Below, one piece after another: positions 14,952-22,925 of a DNA stretch of 64,000 nt (positions are counted from its first letter, which is position 1; each line of letters begins with the position of its first letter). A program made the position numbers and the translations under genes. The DNA comes from Ferdinandcohnia humi_A (GTDB taxonomy: Bacteria > Bacillota > Bacilli > Bacillales > Bacillaceae_L). The notes under the pieces were generated by a model. The model saw only the letters and a list, made by a program, of their open reading frames with translations, had not been told where the DNA came from and made no database searches. The stretch lies in assembly GCA_047608075.1 (NCBI GenBank), contig JBLKRX010000003.1:62001-126000 (forward strand), given 5' to 3'.

Positions 14952-14993
14952 TAGGTGTCGGTTTTTATTAACAAAGGAGATGGTTTGATAGTT

Positions 14994-16277
14994 ATGGAGC
15001 GTAAAGGGTTACTAAAAAATAAACCTTACTTATATTTAATTTGCTCACAGATTGTTTCTAGTCTTGGGGATTGGTTAGACACACTGGCTTTATTGGCCTT
15101 AGTAGCACTGAAATGGGAGGCAACTCCCTTTGAAATGACAGGTGTAGGGTTATGTATGTTAGCTCCAATGGTTGTTTTAGGGCCAATCGCTGGCATATTT
15201 GCGGATAGATATGAACGGAAAACCATGATGATCATCTCTGATGTTTTTCGTTGCTTACTCGTTCTTTCGTTTGTTTTTACAACTGAATTATGGCAACTTT
15301 ATATTTTGCTCATGTTAAAAAGTGCTTTTGCTTCACTTTTCGTCCCAGCTAAAAATGGTAAGCTAAAAGAAATTGTACCTGAAGAAGATATGCAAGCAGC
15401 CATGTCAATCAGTGGAATGATTGACAGTGGAAGCAAAATTATTGGACCAATGATTAGTGGACTGATTGTTTCATTAATTGGTATACAGTGGGCATTTTAT
15501 TTGGATGCAACGACCTTTATTCTATCTGCATTTCTTTTAATAGGCGTTCCACGTAGAGTACGAGTGGTAAAGAATCCAGTTGAAGAGATGTCCTCAGTTC
15601 GAAGCCGAAATCAAATGCTACAGGGGCTTAAAGAAGGCTTTAACATTTTTAAAAATCTACCAATCTTATTATTCGGCTTGATCGTATTAAGTGTTACAAT
15701 TCTAGTTGTTCAACTTGCAGATACACAGCTAATGATTCTACTGCGTGGGGTGGAAGGGATTAATCCTGTAGATCTTTCGGGTTATGCCATTGCTGCAAAT
15801 GGAGTAGGGATGTTTATTATGTCGTTGTTTTTTAGTAAAAGAAAGATTCATTCTACTGTTTCGTGGATGGCGGTTGGAGCATTTGGATTAGGCTTAGCCT
15901 TTATTGCTGGTGGACTGTCTGTACAACTTTCAGCTTTACTAATTGTAATCTTATTTCCGTTCATTTTCTTGTTTTCAGGATTTGCAATAGATGCTATCAT
16001 TGTCCCGTTTCAGGTTAGCGTCCAAAAAAATACACCAGTCGAGTATTCTGGTAGAGTATTTGGTACAATTAATAGTATGACAACATTAGCTTCTTTAATA
16101 GGAATGGTAAGCGGAGGGTTTCTTGCTGAGATTTTTGGAGTGGCAAATGCATATATCATTTCTGGAAGCTTGCTTGTGCTTGTTGGAATTATCGTATATA
16201 CAATGAAGTATCGATTTGAGGGTAGGGATTATCATGCCAAAGGTAAGCGAGGATTACAAGGAGAAACGCCGTTATGA
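14994..16277 (+). CDS. MFS efflux transporter
   Basis: Major facilitator superfamily permease with about 12 membrane segments and 427 residues. The motif-A region between helices 2 and 3 reads GIFADRYERKTMMI, typical of the drug:H+ antiporter group (MFS_3, enterobactin-exporter-like). AAAGGAGA lies 14 bases before ATG 14994 and four bases before in-frame TTG 14985, so the start may be TTG 14985. The 3' end overlaps the tetR-family gene by 44 bp, giving translational coupling, and an inverted repeat covers the promoter. Export of a toxic compound sensed by the TetR protein is inferred; the compound is unknown. Confidence 0.88.
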   Translation: MERKGLLKNKPYLYLICSQIVSSLGDWLDTLALLALVALKWEATPFEMTGVGLCMLAPMVVLGPIAGIFADRYERKTMMIISDVFRCLLVLSFVFTTELWQLYILLMLKSAFASLFVPAKNGKLKEIVPEEDMQAAMSISGMIDSGSKIIGPMISGLIVSLIGIQWAFYLDATTFILSAFLLIGVPRRVRVVKNPVEEMSSVRSRNQMLQGLKEGFNIFKNLPILLFGLIVLSVTILVVQLADTQLMILLRGVEGINPVDLSGYAIAANGVGMFIMSLFFSKRKIHSTVSWMAVGAFGLGLAFIAGGLSVQLSALLIVILFPFIFLFSGFAIDAIIVPFQVSVQKNTPVEYSGRVFGTINSMTTLASLIGMVSGGFLAEIFGVANAYIISGSLLVLVGIIVYTMKYRFEGRDYHAKGKRGLQGETPL

Positions 16278-16848
16278 AATATTAATGGCTGCTGAAAAAG
16301 TATTTATAGAAAAAGGGTTTAGTGGTACAACGATGACTGATATTGTAACCGCATCAGGATTGAGTCGAGGTGGGTTGTATCATTATTTTTCAAACACTGA
16401 TGAAGTATATCAAGCACTTTTATCTGAAAAAGATAGCGAAGTGTTCGAGTATTTTCAAAACATAGAAAGTCAATATGATACCATATGGCAGGCAATTCAA
16501 GGCTTTGTCGGAGATGTGGGAGAATCCTTACATAGCTCAAACGATAGTTTGGCTCCAGTGAATTTAGAGTATTTTATCATTGGAAGACACGAAGAGGGAC
16601 GAAAGGATTTCATCAATTCTAGATTTGATGAAGCTGTCACATCATTAACAAGGTTGCTTGAAGTTGGAGTCAATAAAGGGGAGTTTGCCCCTATTCAGCC
16701 AATTCGCACCATTGCGTGCTTTCTCCTAAATACCATCGATGCAATGAACATTCAAATTCTCATCATGGACAGTGAAAAAGCAGACATTAAAGGACAAACC
16801 GATGCCCTCCTCATCTACCTCAAACACGCCCTAGGAATTACCCAATAG
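16234..16848 (+). CDS. TetR/AcrR-family transcriptional regulator
   Basis: Ligand-responsive repressor of 204 residues. The N-terminal HTH (about 10-55) reads EKGFSGTTMTDIVTASGLSRGGLYHYFSN, a canonical TetR signature; the variable C-terminal helices bind the inducer. ATG 16234 with GAGGG 11 bases upstream is preferred to TTG 16216. It overlaps the MFS gene and is therefore co-expressed with it; the TGTCG-N10-CGACA palindrome in the shared promoter is the likely operator, giving a self-limiting efflux circuit. Confidence 0.9.
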   Translation: MPKVSEDYKEKRRYEILMAAEKVFIEKGFSGTTMTDIVTASGLSRGGLYHYFSNTDEVYQALLSEKDSEVFEYFQNIESQYDTIWQAIQGFVGDVGESLHSSNDSLAPVNLEYFIIGRHEEGRKDFINSRFDEAVTSLTRLLEVGVNKGEFAPIQPIRTIACFLLNTIDAMNIQILIMDSEKADIKGQTDALLIYLKHALGITQ

Positions 16849-16911
16849 AGAAGAGGGTAAATGATGATGTTGGCGTGTCGACGTGTCGACGTCAATGTTG
16901 ATGTCAGTGTT

Positions 16912-17056
16912 GGTGTCAGGCACCAGAGAAGTACAATTGAGTGCATTTGTCCACCCGAGGTGTCAGGCACCAGAGAAAGACAATTGAGTGCATTTGTCCA
17001 CCCGAGGTGTCAGGCACCAGAGAAAGACAATTCAACACATTTGTCCATCTGGAGAG
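16912..17056. repeat. REP-like tandem array, copies B1-B3, period 47 bp
   Basis: GGTGTCAGGCACC begins at 16912, 16959 and 17006, an exact 47-bp period. Each unit continues AGAGAA..ACAATT..CATTTGTCCA, and the third diverges at its end. The array is located between tetR and a RAYT-type transposase gene. GTGTCGAC is also doubled just upstream (16874-16890). Confidence 0.88.
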
Positions 17057-17068
17057 GACATTGGATGG

Positions 17069-17108
17069 AAAAGACCTGAAGCGAAGAGATGTCACTTTAG
17101 GTCTTTTT
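17069..17108 (+). terminator. Probable terminator downstream of the repeat array
   Basis: AAAAGACCT (17069-17077) pairs with AGGTCTTTTT (17099-17108) across a 21-nt loop and ends in a T run; it could end the MFS-tetR transcript. Confidence 0.55.
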
Positions 17109-17233
17109 GTCGTTTGTCTGGTTTTCATAAGAATTTGCGCCGCATTTTATTGCTACTTGATAACTGTAAAATATTTCCTTCAGTTCAGTTTTACAACTCC
17201 CTAGTACGTAAAAAGAGGTGTACCACGTCATAA

Positions 17234-17833
17234 TCATTTTGATTTAAGCAACTCCTGATAGATATCAGTATATAGAGAAGTGCTGTTAGGAAGAGGGACA
17301 AAGGGGCAATTTATATAGTTACGGTAATTTTCAAGTTGTGGTTCCGGAAAATAAGAGAGGATGGTCGAGGTATGGACAAACGAGCTCTTGCACGGTGAAA
17401 GATAATCACGAAAACTACTCCATAGATAGTCTTCAGGATGTTCTACTATCTTTGCTTTAACTGGATTTAAATGAATATATTTACTAACATCAAGCTCATA
17501 TTCAGTGGTGTCAATTAGCTGTGCCCCATATCTCCCTTCAAACACATGACCGGTATAGTCATATTTTTGATTAAAATATCTAGCATAGGCGGTATGTAAT
17601 TTTTTCATAATGGGTCCTGGTGGTGTGTCAATTGTTTCAATTTGAAGATGGATATGAGTTGTCATAAGGCAATGTGCATGGAGGAGAAAAGGGGTAGAAG
17701 TCATTGCTTCCTTTACCAGATTTAGGTATGTTTTGTGGTCGTTATCGTCAAAAAATAGTGCAGTCTTACGAATACCTCTACTTGTAATATGAAACTTTGC
17801 ACCGGGAAACCAAATACGATGTTTTCTTGCCAA
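17234..17833 (-). CDS. REP-associated tyrosine transposase (RAYT), Y1/IS200-like
   Basis: Single-strand transposase-like nuclease of 199 residues. It starts MARKHRIWFPGAKFHITSRG, the RAYT hallmark, has the HUH-like HIH at 60-62 (LMTTHIHLQIE), and continues with YARYFNQKYDYTGHVFEGRY and YIHLNPVKAKIV, both conserved in TnpA-REP proteins. TTG 17833 has GGAG eight bases upstream; GTG 17842 sits too close to it. RAYTs are domesticated enzymes that act on REP palindromes; GGTGTCAGGCACC units lie about 180 bp away and elsewhere in the window, so they are likely substrates. It is intact and not flanked by IS ends. Confidence 0.88.
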   Translation of the reverse strand: MARKHRIWFPGAKFHITSRGIRKTALFFDDNDHKTYLNLVKEAMTSTPFLLHAHCLMTTHIHLQIETIDTPPGPIMKKLHTAYARYFNQKYDYTGHVFEGRYGAQLIDTTEYELDVSKYIHLNPVKAKIVEHPEDYLWSSFRDYLSPCKSSFVHTSTILSYFPEPQLENYRNYINCPFVPLPNSTSLYTDIYQELLKSK

Positions 17834-18045
17834 GGGTAACACTCCTTTTTCAATTTGAGGTTATTTTTTCGAAGAGATTTAATTCAAAAGGGGAAATCAT
17901 AAAATTGGAGAGAAAGCAGAATCTAGTTACTACTTTTCTACACAAAATTCTACATTCCTGCTAAAACAGATTAGAAAAAATCACCAAAGTGTCGACCAAC
18001 AATCCAGATCAAATACCAAGAAAAATAGGTTTCTTTCATTTTCTA

Positions 18046-18074
18046 TTGAAAAGGTAGTTCTTTAGGACTACACT
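18046..18074 (+). promoter_or_regulatory. Promoter of the second D,D-carboxypeptidase gene
   Basis: TTGAAA at 18046 and TACACT at 18069 with a 17-bp spacer. The spacer and -10 include the imperfect palindrome GTAGTTCTTTAGGACTAC, a possible operator. Confidence 0.5.
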
Positions 18075-18102
18075 TTTAGTATAAACAAAAGGGAGAAGTG
18101 AG

Positions 18103-19296
18103 ATGAAACAACTATTTACAGTTTTACTACTACCTATAATATTTACCACCTTATTACCGTTGTCCGTCTTCGCCGAGGACGAAAATCAAATAACTGCCCC
18201 TTCACTTCAAAGTGAGGCAGCAATTTTATTAGATGCAAATACCGGCTCTATTTTATACGAGAAAAATAGTGAAACGAAAATGTATCCAGCCAGTTTAACA
18301 AAAATGGCAACAGCTATTTATGCGATTGAAAATGGAAACCTTAATGATATTGTAACTGTCAGTAAAGAGGCATGGGAGGCTGAAGGTACTCGAGTTTATC
18401 TCGAGGAGGGTGAGCAAGTCCCATTAAAAAATCTCATTCAAGGCTTGCTAATAAATTCAGGTAATGATGCAGGTGTAGCTATTGCAGAGCATATGGACGG
18501 AAACGTTGAGGACTTCGCTAAATCGATTAACAAATATCTAAAGGAAAAAATTAGAATTGATCATACAAACTTTGAAAATCCACATGGATTATTTGATGAT
18601 AATCACTATACAACTGCATATGACTTAGCTGTACTTACTCAATATGCTCTGAAAAATGAGATATTCAGCGAAATCTTTAATACTAAGGAACTACCATGGA
18701 ATGGTGCTGGATGGCAAACTACACTGTACAGCCATCATCTTCTAGTACGTGGTGAAATTCCGTATGAAGGAATAATCGGTGGAAAAACGGGGTTCGTCCA
18801 AGAGTCTCGCTTCACCTTATCCACTGCTGCTGAACAGGGAGATTTGAAACTAATTGCCATAGTATTAAAGGCAAATACTGACAACATTGCGTATGAAGAT
18901 ACAGTAGCTCTTCTAGACTATGGGTTTGAAAACTTTGAGGTATCTGAGGTATCTGAGGTATCTGCTAATCGAAGTTTCACATCTGCTTCTAATTCGGATG
19001 AAACATTTCGCTTAAACCAACCTCTGCCATACACTCATAAAAAAGATGAGGCAATCGAAATTGACGTAGATGATAAAGGAATGCTTACTGTAATTGGTGA
19101 TGATGGTCGCCATCTCGCTTCAAAAGAACTTACACAGGATATACCTCAAGAAGCGATGAGTGCACGTGCACAACTGGAAGCTATTGAAGTAAACAAATCA
19201 AAGAATCTTACTCCCATCGTTATGATAGCTCTAGCTGCTATAGTAGTTACTGTTGCCCTCTACTACCGCCGAAAATTGAATAAAGCAAATATATAA
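18103..19296 (+). CDS. D-alanyl-D-alanine carboxypeptidase, C-terminally anchored
   Basis: Peptidoglycan D,D-carboxypeptidase (S11) of 397 residues. A signal peptide ends at about residue 24 (SVFA). The catalytic motifs are SxxK at Ser64-Lys67, SGN at 119-121 and KTG at 228-230. A C-terminal hydrophobic helix (about 367-386) with a basic tail provides membrane anchoring. Residues around 279-288 contain a Glu-Val-Ser repeat caused by three copies of a 9-bp unit GAGGTATCT (18936-18962), a likely slippage site. The region 300-360 is a short, poorly conserved linker rather than a full PBP5 beta domain. Monocistronic, with its own promoter and a strong terminator. Confidence 0.9.
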   Translation: MKQLFTVLLLPIIFTTLLPLSVFAEDENQITAPSLQSEAAILLDANTGSILYEKNSETKMYPASLTKMATAIYAIENGNLNDIVTVSKEAWEAEGTRVYLEEGEQVPLKNLIQGLLINSGNDAGVAIAEHMDGNVEDFAKSINKYLKEKIRIDHTNFENPHGLFDDNHYTTAYDLAVLTQYALKNEIFSEIFNTKELPWNGAGWQTTLYSHHLLVRGEIPYEGIIGGKTGFVQESRFTLSTAAEQGDLKLIAIVLKANTDNIAYEDTVALLDYGFENFEVSEVSEVSANRSFTSASNSDETFRLNQPLPYTHKKDEAIEIDVDDKGMLTVIGDDGRHLASKELTQDIPQEAMSARAQLEAIEVNKSKNLTPIVMIALAAIVVTVALYYRRKLNKANI

Positions 19297-19343
19297 AAAG
19301 AAGCACTGACCAACTCTAGAAGATGGTTCCAGTGCTTCTTTTA
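19296..19343 (+). terminator. Terminator after the second carboxypeptidase
   Basis: AAAAGAAGCACTG pairs with CAGTGCTTCTTTT across a 21-nt loop. Confidence 0.8.
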
Positions 19344-19477
19344 TGTGTATTAGGAAACTATATAAAATTATTTGTTATAGATAACTTTCCATTAGGTCTA
19401 TCCAAGTTCAGCTCCTAACCAGTTTTCACCCTAAATCAGCTTCTACGATTATCTTGCGTAAAGCTTTGCTTTAAGCA

Positions 19478-19561
19478 CCTCGTGGCAATGAAAAGTCAAA
19501 GAGCATCTTTGTTGCCACAGAACATTTACTTGTCGGACTTGCACAATGACGTATTGATTTC
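19478..19561. repeat. Degenerate copy of the GTCTAGCTCC-type dispersed repeat
   Basis: GTGGCAATG..AAAG..CA...CTTTGTTGCCACAGAA.ATTTACTTG aligns base for base with 49804-49887 (GCGGCAATG..ATTTGCCACAAAATATTTGCTTG). The outer ends are eroded. It lies in a 445-bp gene-free stretch that otherwise holds only a terminator and REP-like copy C. Confidence 0.6.
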
Positions 19562-19660
19562 AACGTTCATAACAGGACATGGCAGTTTTTAGTTGACGTT
19601 CCTCTATCTAGACGCTTAGGCTTTCTTTTTGAACTCCAAGAAAAAATAGTCCGATCGTAC

Positions 19661-19729
19661 CTAACTGTCCACCCCAGATGGACAAATAGCCTAAAATGTC
19701 TTTCTGCGGTGCCTGACACCGAAAGTTAG
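19661..19729. repeat. REP-like repeat, copy C (inverted)
   Basis: The core GGTGCCTGACACC (19708-19720) is preceded by GTCCACCCCAG and TGTCTTTCTGC. The whole unit is bounded by CTAACT / AGTTAG, an outer inverted repeat. Confidence 0.8.
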
Positions 19730-19741
19730 GTTTAATACTAC

Positions 19742-20758
19742 CTAAAGTGTCCCTTCTTTATTCAAATGCTGGTTTGTCCCGTTTTTTGAACTTGTTTTTG
19801 GTATCCCGAGATTATATGTATCAATATCTACAACGAATTTTGGGCGCCGTTTCGTCTCTTTATAGATTTTTCCTATATATTCGCCGATGAAACCCATTGC
19901 AATAAGCTGTAAACCTCCAATTAGCCAGATAGAGGTAATCAGAGAGGTCCAGCCTGTTTCCGTTTGACCACTAAATTTTAAAAAAAAGAAGTAACCTCCA
20001 AAAAGTAAGCTAACAAAAAATGAGATAAAGCCCATTAAGGATATAAGCCGTATCGGCGTTACACTAAAAGAAGTGATTCCATCCAGAGCAAATGACAGCA
20101 TCTTTCGTAACGGATATTTAGTTTCCCCAGCTAGACGTTCCTTTCGATCGTAGTAAACAGTAGTCGATCTAAATCCTACTAAAGGGACAACCCCACGTAA
20201 AAATAAGTTGCTTTCATTAAATTGCTCGAGTGCATCTACAGCTCTTCTACTCATCAAACGGTAATCAGCATGATTATATACAATGGTAACGCCCATCAGC
20301 TTCATTACTTTATAGAAAACTTGTGCAGAATGCTTTTTAAAAAGGGTATCTGTTTGACGTTCTCTTCGTACCCCATAGACAACTTCATATCCATCGGCAA
20401 AGCGAGCAAGAAACTCTCTTATAACAGAAATATCATCTTGTAAATCAGCATCAATTGAAACGAGGCAATCGGAATGAGCCTTTGCTGCAAATAAGCCTGC
20501 AAGTAGTGCATTTTGATGGCCGGCATTTCGTGCGAGCTTTATCCCTTTAACACGATAGTCTTCAAGCCCCTTTTTATAAATGAGAGGCCATGTCATATCC
20601 TTACTTCCATCATCAACAAAAAGTAACTTACTTTTCTCAGAAATAAGGCACTCCCCAGTAAGTTCGTCCAGAAGGGAAGTCAGTTGTCTCATTGTCTCTG
20701 GTAAAACCTCTTCTTCGTTATAGCAAGGAATTACAATCGTAAGTACGGGTGCGGTCAT
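19742..20758 (-). CDS. ykoT: Family 2 glycosyltransferase, CsbB/YkoT type
   Basis: Membrane glycosyltransferase of 338 residues, of the polyprenyl-phosphate glycosyltransferase (GtrB/DPM1-like) type. The GT-A core (about 1-230) has VIPCYNEEEVLPE, VDDGSKD and the metal/nucleotide-binding SIDADLQDD; two membrane helices follow at about 240-300, a CsbB/YkoT hallmark. Such enzymes load a sugar onto undecaprenyl phosphate on the cytoplasmic face. ATG 20758 has GGGAGG seven bases upstream; the frame extends further without a site. It follows a YkoS-like multispanning protein, its usual partner, 129 bp upstream on the same strand. The assignment to ykoT over csbB rests on that partner. Confidence 0.85.
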   Translation of the reverse strand: MTAPVLTIVIPCYNEEEVLPETMRQLTSLLDELTGECLISEKSKLLFVDDGSKDMTWPLIYKKGLEDYRVKGIKLARNAGHQNALLAGLFAAKAHSDCLVSIDADLQDDISVIREFLARFADGYEVVYGVRRERQTDTLFKKHSAQVFYKVMKLMGVTIVYNHADYRLMSRRAVDALEQFNESNLFLRGVVPLVGFRSTTVYYDRKERLAGETKYPLRKMLSFALDGITSFSVTPIRLISLMGFISFFVSLLFGGYFFFLKFSGQTETGWTSLITSIWLIGGLQLIAMGFIGEYIGKIYKETKRRPKFVVDIDTYNLGIPKTSSKNGTNQHLNKEGTL

Positions 20759-20823
20759 GATGTATCCTCCCATGCTGTGATTTTTTCGATAAATAAAATA
20801 CCCCCGTAAATGTCTCAAGAGTG

Positions 20824-20839
20824 TATCAAGGTCTTGATA
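20824..20839. other. Perfect palindrome between ykoS-like and ykoT-like genes
   Basis: TATCAAG-GT-CTTGATA is a seven-pair inverted repeat in the 129-bp gap. No T run follows; it may be a processing stem or a protein site. Confidence 0.35.
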
Positions 20840-20887
20840 AGAAAATTCCAAAGGTGATTTGATGTTCGACACGCGTCCGTCTTTGTT

Positions 20888-22576
20888 CTAGAACGAAACC
20901 TTATACAAATAAATACTCCAGGCTGATTCCGGAGAATCGAATACTCTCTCTAAAACCAAATTATTGTCAGTAGCATTCTCGATGGGCAATGCAGAAAAAA
21001 TAAACCTTCCGCCCATCTCGTAAAATGCATTCATATTAAGCTCCATCTCTTTTATTTCTTTTTTTGAATTCTTTTTAAACATATAATGCTTCCCAAGTTC
21101 ATCTAAAAAGATATAGCAACGTCCGCCCCATTCATCAAAGTATTCTCGCAGTTTTTTATTTTTTTCAAGTTCCTTTGCAATAATCCTTCGAAATTGATAC
21201 TTATAGCTTAGTGGATAAAAATTATTATACGTATCTAGTGTATAAAAACCGTTAAACTGCGCGATAGCAGGATGAATCCCAATGCTAGCCACCCGATACT
21301 GGTCTTGGGGAAGACCGATAAATGTTTTAATCTCTTCAAACTGTTTTTCAGCATAAAACTCCTGAAACGATGGTTTCTTTTTAAAAACAAGCTCTTCATT
21401 AAAACTTCCGAGTAGCAGTATCTGTGCTGCTAAAAATACAAGGCTTGTGCGCCTCCAGCCAAGACCGTTTTCCCAAAGTATTTTTAATGAAATACCAAAT
21501 AGTACATAAATAATCATTGGGCGTAGGAAGTGATATCTCGCAAAATTGAAGGTATTAAGGAAATGAAAACGCTCCGTAAGAGGAACCCAACCTTTATAAA
21601 ACCAAAATGCATACCAAATTGATAAAAGTGCATTAAGAATATGTAAAACGAAAAATGCCTTTTCCTGTCGCCATTTTCCCTTCAAAATCACAATCGGAAG
21701 AGCGAGGAACGTAACAGGCAAGATAAGCAGACCATGCACGGTCATAACATGGGTATGTCCAAGTACATAATTTTTAAGAGAAAGCCGTAAAGAATGTAAA
21801 AACGTAAGTCTTGCATGAATGTATTCGTCCCTGCTATTCGGTTCGTCCATAAATAAAAAGGAGTAGACCAACCTATATTCAACAATCATAAAAATCAAGG
21901 AAAAATACAGGATGGCTATTAAAAAACGAGGATTCCAACCCTTCCCTCTACTTACATCGATTATCCAGAAGATCCCCATCGCGCTGATAAAAAAGAAAAA
22001 TCCTAACACAAGACTAGAGTAAAGAGGGAGGAGGGTTAATGTTAGCCAATTCACCCATGACTTTTCACCGGCACGAATATTAAGAAGTGCCCATAAAGCG
22101 AGGGGCATTCCAAGTGTGCTTAACATCCCAGACGGCCAAAATGGAGTTAACGAAAATGCTAATGCTACTCCAATTCGAATCCACGACCATTCAGGCTTTT
22201 TAATAAAATGCTTTCGTAAAAGTAAGTACATACCAATAAACGCTATGATTCTGGTGATAAATTGACTTAATCCATAAGCGATAATAGATGGAAATAGCTT
22301 GTGTAACCAAACGATTCCACTAAACTCAGTACCATACGCTCCTCTTTGTATTTGTCCATTTATGATTTGTGGAATAGTTGAATCAACACCACCAAGAATT
22401 TGATTACTTTCAGCCAAGACCTTATACCAAGCGATATTTGAATCTAAATTGTCATGAACTCGCATATGAGTATTTTCACCAAGAATAAAATAAGGTGATA
22501 CAAAAACAACAATAAGTAGTAGTGCAATAATGATGAGAAGATACTCATTTTTCTGTAGAGCTCGGTGATAAAACAT
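20888..22576 (-). CDS. ykoS: YkoS-like multispanning membrane protein (DUF6044)
   Basis: Integral membrane protein of 562 residues with about 11-12 hydrophobic helices over residues 1-395 and a C-terminal soluble domain of about 165 residues (RVASIGIHPAIAQFNGFYTLDTYNNFYPLS). The early MRVHDNLDSNIAW is typical of GT-C fold enzymes, in which an acidic pair in the first extracytoplasmic loop is catalytic. It matches YkoS of B. subtilis, partner of the glycosyltransferase YkoT; the pair is thought to glycosylate a cell-envelope polymer outside the membrane, in analogy to YfhO-CsbB on lipoteichoic acid. GGAGG eight bases before ATG supports the start. Confidence 0.8.
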   Translation of the reverse strand: MFYHRALQKNEYLLIIIALLLIVVFVSPYFILGENTHMRVHDNLDSNIAWYKVLAESNQILGGVDSTIPQIINGQIQRGAYGTEFSGIVWLHKLFPSIIAYGLSQFITRIIAFIGMYLLLRKHFIKKPEWSWIRIGVALAFSLTPFWPSGMLSTLGMPLALWALLNIRAGEKSWVNWLTLTLLPLYSSLVLGFFFFISAMGIFWIIDVSRGKGWNPRFLIAILYFSLIFMIVEYRLVYSFLFMDEPNSRDEYIHARLTFLHSLRLSLKNYVLGHTHVMTVHGLLILPVTFLALPIVILKGKWRQEKAFFVLHILNALLSIWYAFWFYKGWVPLTERFHFLNTFNFARYHFLRPMIIYVLFGISLKILWENGLGWRRTSLVFLAAQILLLGSFNEELVFKKKPSFQEFYAEKQFEEIKTFIGLPQDQYRVASIGIHPAIAQFNGFYTLDTYNNFYPLSYKYQFRRIIAKELEKNKKLREYFDEWGGRCYIFLDELGKHYMFKKNSKKEIKEMELNMNAFYEMGGRFIFSALPIENATDNNLVLERVFDSPESAWSIYLYKVSF

Positions 22577-22925
22577 GTATTTCCTCCATAGTAATTCTTG
22601 AAGTTTGAAAGCGTAAAATACGGGTGAAGGGCGCCAAGCAAACAGCAGTTTTACCCAACTGAACCAATATTGTGTATGGCGTAGCCTTATTTTTACCAGA
22701 ACGAGTAAGAATATGAATAAAAAAGGTGGGGTAGACCCACCTTCAGATTGTTACTTAACGTTGCAAACAGGGTAGCTAGTCTCTCGTTATCTCATAAAGA
22801 AAATTTTCAAATAGGGACTTAGTTCGGAACCGCGATTGCCTGTAAAGCCTAACTTTATATTACTGATATAAGTATAGACAAAGTCAAAATTACATTTGTA
22901 TAAGGGTAGAATCCCCTAGCTACTA
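22577..22925. other. Gene-free stretch between ykoS-like and subtilase genes
   Basis: About 350 bp without a supported gene. It should contain the promoter of the ykoS-ykoT transcript (minus strand) and holds a terminator at 22723-22745; I see no repeat or other clear site. Confidence 0.5.
22723..22745 (-). terminator. Terminator of the subtilase gene
   Basis: On the minus strand, GGTGGG-TCTAC-CCCACC is followed by TTTTTTATT. It lies about 180 bp after the protease stop codon. Confidence 0.7.

Noticed and set aside
16912..17056. Possible CRISPR array
   Set aside because: The whole 47-bp unit repeats, spacers are not unique, the same unit is dispersed elsewhere, and no cas gene is nearby.
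16861..17233. Several overlapping frames in the tandem array between tetR and the RAYT gene
   Set aside because: They are translations of the 47-bp repeats in different frames, on both strands, without ribosome binding sites.
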